From Anaerococcus sp. (GTDB lineage: Bacteria > Bacillota > Clostridia > Tissierellales > Peptoniphilaceae), in contig JAUNLG010000001.1 in NCBI GenBank assembly GCA_030532385.1, positions 174,078 to 238,077 of the forward strand: a stretch of DNA of 64,000 nt. Direction: 5' to 3'. Made by a program: the position numbers and the translations under genes. The notes under the pieces are model-generated. The model was not told the origin of the DNA. It searched no databases and saw nothing but the letters and a program-made list of their open reading frames with translations. Positions 26,874 to 35,207 of this stretch are shown here, in pieces; position 1 is the first letter of the stretch, and the number at the start of each line of letters is the position of its first letter.

Positions 26874-27812
26874 ATGAAAAGTAGAAAAATAATAATGGCC
26901 CTTGCCCTAGCACTCAGCCTAGGCGCTTGTGAAAATCAACCTGCTGACCAAAGTAAAATATCTGATCAAACAATCGAAGATGCACTTTCAAAAGAAGAAA
27001 ATTTAGAAGAAGCTAATGAGCCTGTAGAAGAAGAAAAAGAAGCTTCTAGCCAAGAAGAAGATAAGGAAGATTCTAGCCAAGAAGAAGAAGTAGATGAAAC
27101 TCTAGCAAATCTAGACCTTGACTATGAGAAAATCCAAGACTATCTAGTAGAAATTGGAGAATTTGACCCAGCTATCCTAGATTATCTAAGTAAAGAAGAC
27201 TTGGCAGATTATTACCTAAAAGCCCAAAAAGCCAGCCAAGAGACTGGATATTGGGATGTAAAAGACTTTATCTTCCAAGAAATAGCCAAGGCCTATCCTG
27301 ACCTATCCTATAAGTTTCCTCTAGATAGTGTGGAGGCTAAGTATTCATGGCCAGCTAGTGAGAATAAACTTACAGACAAGTACTCATATGAAAGAAAGCT
27401 TCTAACTGACATGGGTTATGTTCGAGAAGAAATAGATAAGGTAGATGATAAGAGCTTAGAAGAAAGCTTTGATAAGGCCTATGAAGAAAATCCTAAAGGC
27501 CTATATAATGATTATATCAAGATGGTAGGCCTAGACCTTTTTGGAGAAGTAAAAGAGCCTGAGTCAAAAGAAGAAGACCTAATAAAATTTGGCCAAAGTC
27601 AACAAGACTACGATAGGTTCAAGAAAGAACTTGTAGAAATCTATGAATTTGACCAAGCAGTAGTAGATACAATACCAAATAAGGATATAGACCTAGCCAA
27701 TACCAGAGCCCATGCGAAACTTGCTGAAACAGGCTTTGGAGATATAGGTCTTGTAATAAATGAGCTTGCAAAAATGTATCCAGGTTCATCAACCATGTAT
27801 CCTGGTAAATAG
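26874..27812 (+). CDS. Lipoprotein with internal repeats
   Basis: A 312-residue protein with a lipoprotein signal (ALALSLGAC, cysteine about residue 19) and a very acidic Ser/Gln/Glu linker (20-80) containing two SSQEEDKE-like copies. Residues about 85-150 and 245-310 are related repeats: YLVEIGEFDPAILDYL to AKAYPDLS, and LVEIYEFDQAVVDTIP to AKMYPGSS, with a more divergent middle copy. I do not recognise the family. It follows the sigma gene by 24 bases with GGAGG, so it may be part of that transcript. A terminator follows. Confidence 0.8.
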   Translation: MKSRKIIMALALALSLGACENQPADQSKISDQTIEDALSKEENLEEANEPVEEEKEASSQEEDKEDSSQEEEVDETLANLDLDYEKIQDYLVEIGEFDPAILDYLSKEDLADYYLKAQKASQETGYWDVKDFIFQEIAKAYPDLSYKFPLDSVEAKYSWPASENKLTDKYSYERKLLTDMGYVREEIDKVDDKSLEESFDKAYEENPKGLYNDYIKMVGLDLFGEVKEPESKEEDLIKFGQSQQDYDRFKKELVEIYEFDQAVVDTIPNKDIDLANTRAHAKLAETGFGDIGLVINELAKMYPGSSTMYPGK

Positions 27813-27820
27813 GAGATAAG

Positions 27821-27851
27821 GAAGTTAGGCTAGGACCTAACTTCTTTTTTT
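27821..27851 (+). terminator. Terminator after the repeat lipoprotein gene
   Basis: GAAGTTAGG and CCTAACTTC pair around a short loop, followed by TTTTTT. Confidence 0.88.
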
Positions 27852-27903
27852 GGCAAAAAATTAAGTAAATTAGAAAAAATTGCAAAAAACTGTAACCTTT
27901 TTG

Positions 27904-27932
27904 TTGCAATTTCTAGGCAAATAGTCTATAAT
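27904..27932 (+). promoter_or_regulatory. Promoter of the secreted amidase gene
   Basis: TTGCAA (27904-27909), 17 bases, TATAAT (27927-27932), 68 bases before the start codon. Confidence 0.75.
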
Positions 27933-27999
27933 AGACTTGAAATATAAAGAATCAGAATGAAATTGTAATTGTATTGTAATTATATCGAAAGAGGAAAGA

Positions 28000-29754
28000 A
28001 TGAAAAAGGTAAACAAGACCCTCCTACTTGCATCAACCCTACTAATATCATCAAGCTTCATAGGAAATGAGGTTTACGCAGACAAGGAAGGGGAAGATGC
28101 AGGTATCAACACAGAAGAAAACCTAGTCAAGGAAGAAGGTTCTACTAGCAAGCTAGAAGACCTATCAACCTACCAAAGTTACTCTCTTGACCAAAAAGCC
28201 CTAGAAGTCGAAGAAGAAGCTTATCCAGAAGAAAAAGCTTTATCAGACAAAGAAGAAGCTTATCCACAAACAATAGACCTAAGCGAAGTTAGAGAAGATA
28301 CAAAGGCTAGTGAAAAACCATCAAGTGATGAAGATCTTAAAGACCAAGTAGAAAAAGACCCTAGTCTTGATGAGAACAAAGACCTAGACAATGAAGAAGA
28401 ACCAGAGAAAACTACAAGGTCAGTAGAAGAAGAGGACCAAGTAGTTTACTATGATACTTATAACCTAGATGAAGAATTTTCAGATGACCTAGAAGAACTT
28501 AAGGAAATGGGAAATCTAGAGGAAAACAAAGTAGAAAATACCCCAAAGCCCCAAGAACTTGTAGTAAATAAAGGCATTACAGAAATAGATGGGACCAAAT
28601 ATCTTTTTGATAACAATGGCAAGCTTCAAACAAATACGAAAATTGTTACAGATGATACCTACTATGAAAGCGATAGTAAGGGCATCTTACACACCAAGAA
28701 AGATTCTTGGGTTAAGGTAGAAGATAAGACCTATAGGACTGACAAAGACGGAAAACTTCTAAAGGGCATAAAAAAGGTTGGAGATGACTATTATAACTTT
28801 GACCAAAAAGGCGCCATCGACCCTAGCCTAAAAGTCATAAAAGAGGATAAACTTCTAATGGCTGATAAGGAAGGTAAGGTAAGTAACCCTAAAAACTTCT
28901 GGTTTGCCATAGGAGGAAAGACCTACAGGACAGGAGCTGAAGGATCAATCCTTAAGGGAATCCAAAATGTAAACAACAACACCTATATCTTTGAAAAAGA
29001 TGGGGTAATGGTTCAAAATAAAAATCTTATGACAGCTGGAAGGTACTATCAAGTAAATAATAAGGGCCTTGCAACAAACCCTAAAAATGCTTGGGTAGAT
29101 TATGAAGGCAAGAAATACCACACCAATGCCAATGGCTACATCCAAGAGGGAATTTGGAATATAGATGGAAAGCTTTATTACTTTACCAAGGATGGGCTAA
29201 CAGGCAATAAACTAGTAAGCCAAAAGGGCATAGACTATAAGGTTGATGCAAATGGCATAGCAAGCCCAATAGTAACTAGCAAGAAGAACCTAGATAAGGT
29301 TATAGAGTGGATGTTTACAGCAAGAAAAGCAGGCTTAACCTATGATATGAGTTGGTCTGGAAGAAATTCTCAAACAGCAGCAGACTGCTCATCAGCTGTA
29401 TATAGGGCCCTAATCTATGGAGGATTTCTAGATAAGGGATCTGCTATAGGAAATACAGAAACCCTCTTTAAACTAGGGGCTGAAGGCCAAGTAATGTATC
29501 AAATAGATGAATCAGACATTAAATACGGGGATATCTTTGTAGCAGGAAATCCAGGAGGATCTCTTGGAGCAGCAGGCCATACAGGATTTATCCTAAATGA
29601 AAAGGAAGATACAATAATCCACATGTCCTATGGTAAAAATGGGGTAGCAGTAACTCCAAGGAAAGGCTACATGGGAGATTCAAGTGGCCTACCAGTAAGG
29701 TATTATAGGCTAGTAGGTGGAGTAAATAATAATATTTATATCAATCAAAAATAA
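28000..29754 (+). CDS. Secreted peptidoglycan amidohydrolase (Amidase_5-like) with cell-wall-binding repeats
   Basis: A 584-residue exported protein: signal peptide (cleavage probably after VYA, residue 27), an acidic low-complexity region (28-185), about ten short aromatic repeats of the choline/glucan-binding type (190-425; for example GKTYRTGAEGSILKGI and GKLYYFTKDG), and a C-terminal NlpC/P60-fold domain resembling phage Amidase_5. Its likely catalytic residues are C463 in AADCSSAVYRAL and H527 in GAAGHTGFIL. It presumably binds wall polymers and cuts muropeptides in division or autolysis, or acts on other bacteria. It is monocistronic with its own promoter and terminator. Confidence 0.88.
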   Translation: MKKVNKTLLLASTLLISSSFIGNEVYADKEGEDAGINTEENLVKEEGSTSKLEDLSTYQSYSLDQKALEVEEEAYPEEKALSDKEEAYPQTIDLSEVREDTKASEKPSSDEDLKDQVEKDPSLDENKDLDNEEEPEKTTRSVEEEDQVVYYDTYNLDEEFSDDLEELKEMGNLEENKVENTPKPQELVVNKGITEIDGTKYLFDNNGKLQTNTKIVTDDTYYESDSKGILHTKKDSWVKVEDKTYRTDKDGKLLKGIKKVGDDYYNFDQKGAIDPSLKVIKEDKLLMADKEGKVSNPKNFWFAIGGKTYRTGAEGSILKGIQNVNNNTYIFEKDGVMVQNKNLMTAGRYYQVNNKGLATNPKNAWVDYEGKKYHTNANGYIQEGIWNIDGKLYYFTKDGLTGNKLVSQKGIDYKVDANGIASPIVTSKKNLDKVIEWMFTARKAGLTYDMSWSGRNSQTAADCSSAVYRALIYGGFLDKGSAIGNTETLFKLGAEGQVMYQIDESDIKYGDIFVAGNPGGSLGAAGHTGFILNEKEDTIIHMSYGKNGVAVTPRKGYMGDSSGLPVRYYRLVGGVNNNIYINQK

Positions 29755-29767
29755 TTTGAAATATTTA

Positions 29768-29797
29768 AGAACTTACCTAGGGTAGGTTCTTTTTTTG
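29768..29797 (+). terminator. Terminator after the amidase gene
   Basis: AGAACTTACC pairs with GGTAGGTTCT around a short loop, then seven T. Confidence 0.88.
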
Positions 29798-29978
29798 TAT
29801 CCGAAAAAAAGGTATAAATGCAAATTGGGAAAGTCATAAGGTTTAGATTCAGCTATTTAATGCTTTACTATAGTATAAATATAAGGAAAAATATACAATT
29901 TCTGATATATAAATCTTAGTAACAAGGGGATAAATTTCATAAAGATTAAGATAAGTGTATAAAAAATATGTTTACCCC

Positions 29979-30007
29979 TTGACAATACCAGTTTAACAGG
30001 ATAAAAT
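29979..30007 (+). promoter_or_regulatory. oppA1 promoter
   Basis: TTGACA (29979-29984), exactly 17 bases, TAAAAT (30002-30007); then a conserved leader ending AGGGGGAAAC before the start. The other 220 bases of this gap hold only the amidase terminator and an AT-rich stretch with a word (TTTAGATTCAGC, 29852) related to sequences before oppA2 and oppA3. Confidence 0.85.
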
Positions 30008-30048
30008 ATATAAATATAAAAGTTACTTAATATTTTAGGGGGAAACTA

Positions 30049-32280
30049 ATGAAAATGAAAAGAATTTTTTCTTCACTAATGGCCCTAGGCCTAGCATCTA
30101 CCTTAGTTGCTTGTGGTGGAGGAGAAGATAGTCAAAATAATGAAAACCAAAATGAAACAAAGCCAGCAGAAAATGACCAAGTAGATGATCAAACAGAAGA
30201 TAGCGCAGAAGAGACTGACGCTAATGAAAAAGATCAAACTGATGATCAAGCAGAAGAAACTGATGATCAAGCGGCAAATGAAGACTTTGATTCTCAAACT
30301 TCAGATGATACCATCGTAGTAGGTACAAGTGAGATGAGTGGAGACTTCTATATGGGTTGGACTAACAACTCTTATGATGTTAAGGTTAGAAGGTTCTTAG
30401 GAACTCAAGATACCAACTCCTACCAAACTCTTGTCCTTGATGAGGCGGGCGAATGGCAAAATAATATGGCTGTTTTAGCTGAAGATCCAACAAGTGAAGA
30501 TAATGAAGATGGATCAAAGACCTTCACCTTTAAGATTAAAGATGACCTAAAATGGTCAGATGGTCAGCCTGTAACAGCAGATGATTACTTATTTAAACCT
30601 CTTCTTGAATCCTTGCCAAATTATATACCATTGACAGGATCAACCAACCCAGGAGCAGACGCAGTTAAGGGCTATGAAGCTTATATAGGCGGAGAAAGTG
30701 ATACCTTTGAAGGCCTTGAAAAGATAGATGATTATTCCTTCAAGGTTACAATCGATTCATCCTTCTTGCCATATTATGAAGAAAGCTATCTTGCAGCGGT
30801 CCTTCCATTCCCAATGCATGCTATATCAGATAACTTGGCTATAGCAGCTGAAGGAAACAAACTTGTTGCAAAAGAAGGTTATGAAATAACTGAAGAAGAT
30901 AAAAATGCCTATATAGAAGGCCTTGATACCCAGATAAACAAACTAAAAGAAGATTTTGAAGCAAACAATCCAGCACCAGCTGATGATGCAAGTGATGAAG
31001 AGAAGGCTTCATATGATGAAGCTAAGGCGGCTCATGAAGCACAAATAAAAGATCTTGAAGACCGTAAGAGCGGGGATGTAGATCCAACCCAACAGCTTAT
31101 AGAAGAAGCCATGTTAAGACAAGTAAACGAATATAGGATCAACCCATCAGTAGTATCTGGTCCATATAAGTTTGATTCTTTTGAAAATAACATGGTAAAA
31201 CTAAGCCTAAATGAATATTATGCTGGAAACTTTAGAGGAGAAAGAGCATCAATTCCAAAGGTTATAGTTCAATATGTAAACTCAAAAATAGCTATAGACC
31301 TACTTGAAAATGGCGATATAGATATATGGGATGAAGAGTCTGAAGGACCATTAATAGATCAAATGAGGGAGGCTGCTGATTCTGGTAAAATTGGAGGTTA
31401 CAACACCTTTGAGAGGAATGGTTATGGTAATATGACCTTTATTACAGACAGAAGTGCAACTCAATATAAGGAAGTAAGGCAAGCAATAGCCCACCTAATG
31501 GATAGGAACACCTTCGTTCAATCCTTTGCAGGAGGTTATGGAGTAGTAACCAATGGTATGTATGGTTCAAGCCAATGGATGTATAAGGAAAGAGGAGCTG
31601 ATCTAGAAAGTAAACTAACCAACTATCAATTAAACCTAGACCAAGCAAATTCCCTACTTGACCAAACTCCATATAAGTTTGAAGCAGATGGATCAACAGC
31701 TTGGGATAAGGCTAAAGCTGATGAATTATTCGAAAAGGATCCAGAAGGATTCGACTACTATAGGTATGATGAAAATGGAAATAAGCTAGTTGTAAACCAA
31801 TTTGGTTCAGATGAATCACCAATAACAACCCTTGTTTCTAACCAAGTACCAAACAATGCTAAGCAAGTTGGTATGGAATATAACGTAACAGCAGGTTCTT
31901 TTGCAACATTACTTGATTACTACTACTATCCAGATGAAAATGCAGAATATACAGTATTCAACATGGGCCTAGGCTTTGAGGCACCATTTGATCCATGGTA
32001 TTCATACGCTTCTGAAGGACCATACAACTACACAAAGACAAATGATCCAAAAGCGGATGAAACAACTGAAAAAATGCGTAGGACAGATCCTGATGATAAG
32101 GAAGGCTACCTAGATGCTTGGGAGGAATTCCAACTTTGGTACAATGACTACCTACCAGAAATCCCACTTTACTCTAACCAATATCACTCAGGTTATACAA
32201 AGAGGGTAAAAGGCTATGACCTAGCTACACCAGTTTGGTCATCAGAATATCAAATAAACGCAATGACCTTAGGAGAATAG
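30049..32280 (+). CDS. oppA: Oligopeptide ABC transporter substrate-binding lipoprotein, paralogue 1
   Basis: A 743-residue SBP of the OppA/DppA family (about 540 is usual). Lipobox STLVAC (C22), a very acidic tether (about 25-85), then the SBP fold: DDLKWSDGQPVTADDYLF, AIAHLMDRNTFVQSF and the C-terminal AMTLGE. Extra length comes from the tether and a helical, Glu/Asp/Lys-rich insert (about 280-362) between PFPMHAIS and VVSGPYKF, where normal OppA has only a short loop. It delivers peptides to the OppBCDF importer encoded downstream. It has its own promoter and terminator and is one of three tandem paralogues. Confidence 0.93.
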   Translation: MKMKRIFSSLMALGLASTLVACGGGEDSQNNENQNETKPAENDQVDDQTEDSAEETDANEKDQTDDQAEETDDQAANEDFDSQTSDDTIVVGTSEMSGDFYMGWTNNSYDVKVRRFLGTQDTNSYQTLVLDEAGEWQNNMAVLAEDPTSEDNEDGSKTFTFKIKDDLKWSDGQPVTADDYLFKPLLESLPNYIPLTGSTNPGADAVKGYEAYIGGESDTFEGLEKIDDYSFKVTIDSSFLPYYEESYLAAVLPFPMHAISDNLAIAAEGNKLVAKEGYEITEEDKNAYIEGLDTQINKLKEDFEANNPAPADDASDEEKASYDEAKAAHEAQIKDLEDRKSGDVDPTQQLIEEAMLRQVNEYRINPSVVSGPYKFDSFENNMVKLSLNEYYAGNFRGERASIPKVIVQYVNSKIAIDLLENGDIDIWDEESEGPLIDQMREAADSGKIGGYNTFERNGYGNMTFITDRSATQYKEVRQAIAHLMDRNTFVQSFAGGYGVVTNGMYGSSQWMYKERGADLESKLTNYQLNLDQANSLLDQTPYKFEADGSTAWDKAKADELFEKDPEGFDYYRYDENGNKLVVNQFGSDESPITTLVSNQVPNNAKQVGMEYNVTAGSFATLLDYYYYPDENAEYTVFNMGLGFEAPFDPWYSYASEGPYNYTKTNDPKADETTEKMRRTDPDDKEGYLDAWEEFQLWYNDYLPEIPLYSNQYHSGYTKRVKGYDLATPVWSSEYQINAMTLGE

Positions 32281-32304
32281 GAAATTAAATAACATTGTAG
32301 GAGG

Positions 32305-32325
32305 GCAGGCTTATGGCCTGCTTTT
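32305..32325 (+). terminator. Terminator after oppA1
   Basis: GCAGGC pairs with GCCTGC around TTATG, followed by TTTTCT. Confidence 0.75.
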
Positions 32326-32543
32326 CTACTTCTTAAGAGTAAAACTTATAAATTTAGTATAAAAGAATAATTTGATACTCATGGTCTTTAGCCTGGCTTT
32401 GAAAACGTTAGAATTTAGCCTAATAGCGTATTACCATGCTTTAAAATAATGGAATAATATACAATAAAAAAACTTATTTCCTATGATAATAGGAAATTTA
32501 AAAATAAAAATACCTATAAGTGAATAATAAAAAAAGATTTTAC

Positions 32544-32572
32544 TTGACAAAAGCAATTTATTAAGTTAAAAT
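32544..32572 (+). promoter_or_regulatory. oppA2 promoter
   Basis: TTGACA (32544-32549), 17 bases, TAAAAT (32567-32572), the same geometry and -10 as oppA1 and oppA3. The 333-base gap otherwise contains the oppA1 terminator and a conserved upstream word (TTTAGCCTAATAGC, 32414). Confidence 0.87.
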
Positions 32573-32613
32573 AAATAAAAATAATGTTACTTAATTTTTT
32601 AGGGGGAAATCTT

Positions 32614-34824
32614 ATGAAAATGAAAAGAGTTTTTTCTTCACTAATGGCCCTAGGCCTAGCATCTACCTTAGTTGCTTGTGGTGGAGGAGAAGATACTAGT
32701 GAAACTAATACTGACCAAGCATCAGATACAAATGCTCAGGAAAACGCAGAAGAAACTACAGAAGATACTGGAGAAGAAGATACACAAACAGAAGATACAG
32801 GCGATGCTACAGAAGAAGGAGAAGAAGAATTTGAATCCCAAGCTTCAGGTGATAGCCTAGTAGTTGGTATTGGAGAATTAAATGGAGACTTCTATGGTGG
32901 ATGGACTAACAATGCAAGTGATGTAAAGGTTAGAAGATTCATGGGTATAGAAGGAAATAACGGTTATTCTACAGTTGTTCAAGATGAAACAGGCCAATGG
33001 GTAAATAACTCTACAGTATTAGCAGAAGATCCAATAAGCGAAGATAATGAAGATGGATCAAAGACCTTTACCTTTAAGATCAAAGATGACCTAAAATGGT
33101 CAGATGGAGAAGGGGTAAATGCTGATGACTACCTATTTGGTATCCTTCTAGAGACACATCCTGACTATATACCATTGACAGGATCAACCAACCCAGGAGC
33201 AGATGCTGTTAAAGGCTATGAAGCTTATATAGGCGGAGAAAGTGATATTTTTGAAGGACTTGAAAAACTAGATGACTATAGCTTTAAGATTACAGTTGAC
33301 TCATCCTTCCTACCTTACTATGAAGAGGCTTCTTTATCAGCAGTAGGTCCTTTCCCAATGCATGCTATTACAGAAAATCTAGCACTTTCGCCTGAAGGAA
33401 ATAAACTTGTGGCAAAAGAAGGCTACGAAATAACTGAAGAAGATAAAAATGCCTATATAGAAGGTCTTGATACACAAATCCAAGCTCTAACAGCTGATTT
33501 TGAAGACAATAACCCAGCTCCAGCAGAAAATGCAAGTGATGAAGAAAAAGCTTACTACGATGAAGCTAAGGCAGAATTTGACGCTCAAATAAAAGATCTT
33601 GAAGATCGTAAAAATGGAGATGTAGACCCTACTCAACAACTTATAGAAGAAGCTATGCTAAGGCAAGTTAATGAGTATAGGTTAAATCCATCAGTAGTAT
33701 CAGGTCCATATAAGTTTGAATCATTCTCAAATAACATGGTAAAACTTAACCTAAACGAAAACTACGCTGGAAACTTTAGAGGTGAAAAAGCTAGCATACC
33801 AAATGTAATACTTCAAACTGTAAACGCTAAGATAGCAGTAGACCTACTTGAAAATGGCGATATAGATATCTGGGATGGAGAAGCTGAGGGTGGTCCAATC
33901 GATCAAATGAGGGCTGCAGCAGAAGCTGGAACAATCGGTGGCTATAACACTTATGATAGAAATGGTTATGGAAACCTAACCTTCCTAACAGATAGGGGAA
34001 CAACCCAATATAAAGAAGTAAGACAAGCCATAGCTAACCTAATGGATAGAAATACTTTCGTTCAATCTTTCGCAGGAGGCTATGGAGTAGTAACCAATGG
34101 TATGTATGGTTCAAGCCAATGGATGTATAAGGAAAGAGGAGCTGATCTAGAAAGTAAACTAACCAACTACCAACTAAACCTAGACCAAGCAAATTCCCTA
34201 CTTGACCAAACTCCATATAAGTTTGAATCAGACGGATCAACACCTTGGGATAAGGCAAAGGCTGAAGAAGAATTTGCGGCAAACCCAGATGGTTATGACT
34301 ACTATAGGTATGATGAAAATGGAAATAAGCTTGTAGTTAACCAATATGGTTCAGATGAATCAGAGATAACAACTCTAATCTCTAACCAAGTACCAAACAA
34401 TGCTAAGCAAGTTGGTATGGAATATAACGTAACAGCAGGATCCTTTGCAACCTTGCTAGACTACTACTATTATCCAGATGAGAATCCAGAGTATACAGCA
34501 TTTAACATGGGATCAAACTTCGGTACACCATTTGATCCATGGTACCAATACAACTCTGAAGCTCCATACAACTACACAAAGACCAATGATCCAACAGCAG
34601 ATGAGATAACAGTAAAACTTCGTAAGACAAATCCAGATGACCAAGAAGGTTACCTAGATACTTGGGAAGAATTCCAAGTATGGTATAACGACTACCTACC
34701 AGAAATCCCATTATATGCTAACCAATACCACTCAGGTTATACAAATAGGGTAAAAGGCTATGACCTAGCTACACCAGTTTGGGAATCTGAATATCAAATC
34801 AATGCAATGAGCCTTGAAGAATAA
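32614..34824 (+). CDS. oppA: Oligopeptide ABC transporter substrate-binding lipoprotein, paralogue 2
   Basis: A 736-residue paralogue with the same layout as its neighbour: lipobox STLVAC, a Thr/Glu-rich acidic tether of different sequence, the SBP core, and the helical insert (TEEDKNAYIEGLDTQIQALT to RQVNEYRL). Large parts of its C-terminal half match paralogue 1 at nearly every base, while the tether does not, pointing to recent gene conversion or selection. I use ATG 32614 (MKMKRVFSSL) after AGGGGGAAATC rather than the upstream in-frame ATG, which has no ribosome site. Confidence 0.93.
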   Translation: MKMKRVFSSLMALGLASTLVACGGGEDTSETNTDQASDTNAQENAEETTEDTGEEDTQTEDTGDATEEGEEEFESQASGDSLVVGIGELNGDFYGGWTNNASDVKVRRFMGIEGNNGYSTVVQDETGQWVNNSTVLAEDPISEDNEDGSKTFTFKIKDDLKWSDGEGVNADDYLFGILLETHPDYIPLTGSTNPGADAVKGYEAYIGGESDIFEGLEKLDDYSFKITVDSSFLPYYEEASLSAVGPFPMHAITENLALSPEGNKLVAKEGYEITEEDKNAYIEGLDTQIQALTADFEDNNPAPAENASDEEKAYYDEAKAEFDAQIKDLEDRKNGDVDPTQQLIEEAMLRQVNEYRLNPSVVSGPYKFESFSNNMVKLNLNENYAGNFRGEKASIPNVILQTVNAKIAVDLLENGDIDIWDGEAEGGPIDQMRAAAEAGTIGGYNTYDRNGYGNLTFLTDRGTTQYKEVRQAIANLMDRNTFVQSFAGGYGVVTNGMYGSSQWMYKERGADLESKLTNYQLNLDQANSLLDQTPYKFESDGSTPWDKAKAEEEFAANPDGYDYYRYDENGNKLVVNQYGSDESEITTLISNQVPNNAKQVGMEYNVTAGSFATLLDYYYYPDENPEYTAFNMGSNFGTPFDPWYQYNSEAPYNYTKTNDPTADEITVKLRKTNPDDQEGYLDTWEEFQVWYNDYLPEIPLYANQYHSGYTNRVKGYDLATPVWESEYQINAMSLEE

Positions 34825-34849
34825 GACTTGGCTTAGTAATAATCAAGAC

Positions 34850-34882
34850 AAAGTAGGTGGATTAATTTCCACCTACTTTTTG
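34850..34882 (+). terminator. Terminator after oppA2
   Basis: AAAGTAGGTGG pairs with CCACCTACTTT around ATTAATTT and is followed by T residues. Confidence 0.88.
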
Positions 34883-35136
34883 CTGGCTAAATCTTAAAAA
34901 AATTAACAAAACCCTATTAAAAATTAAAATTTATTAAAAATAATAATACAATAAAAAATCCAACCAAGAAGGCAAAGGTTTTTCATATCCCTCTTAAATC
35001 CTTATATTTTAGCCTACTAGCACTTTAAGCTATTCCTTTAAATTGGAATAAAATACAAATAAAATATAAAAAACTTTATTTGGTGGGTAAATAAAGAATA
35101 AAAATACTGTATTATGAATAAAAAAGAATAGACACC

Positions 35137-35165
35137 TTGACAAAATTTGTTTATTCAGTTAAAAT
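35137..35165 (+). promoter_or_regulatory. oppA3 promoter
   Basis: TTGACA (35137-35142), 17 bases, TAAAAT (35160-35165). The rest of the 383-base gap holds the oppA2 terminator and the upstream word TTTAGCCTACTAGC (35008), again about 130 bases before the -35. Confidence 0.87.
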
Positions 35166-35207
35166 TAATAAGTATAAATGTTATTTAATTTTTTAAGGGG
35201 GAAACCG

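Noticed and set aside
27870-28061. Minus-strand frame over the amidase promoter and signal peptide
   Set aside because: No ribosome site or protein-like composition; the plus-strand promoter and signal peptide explain the region.
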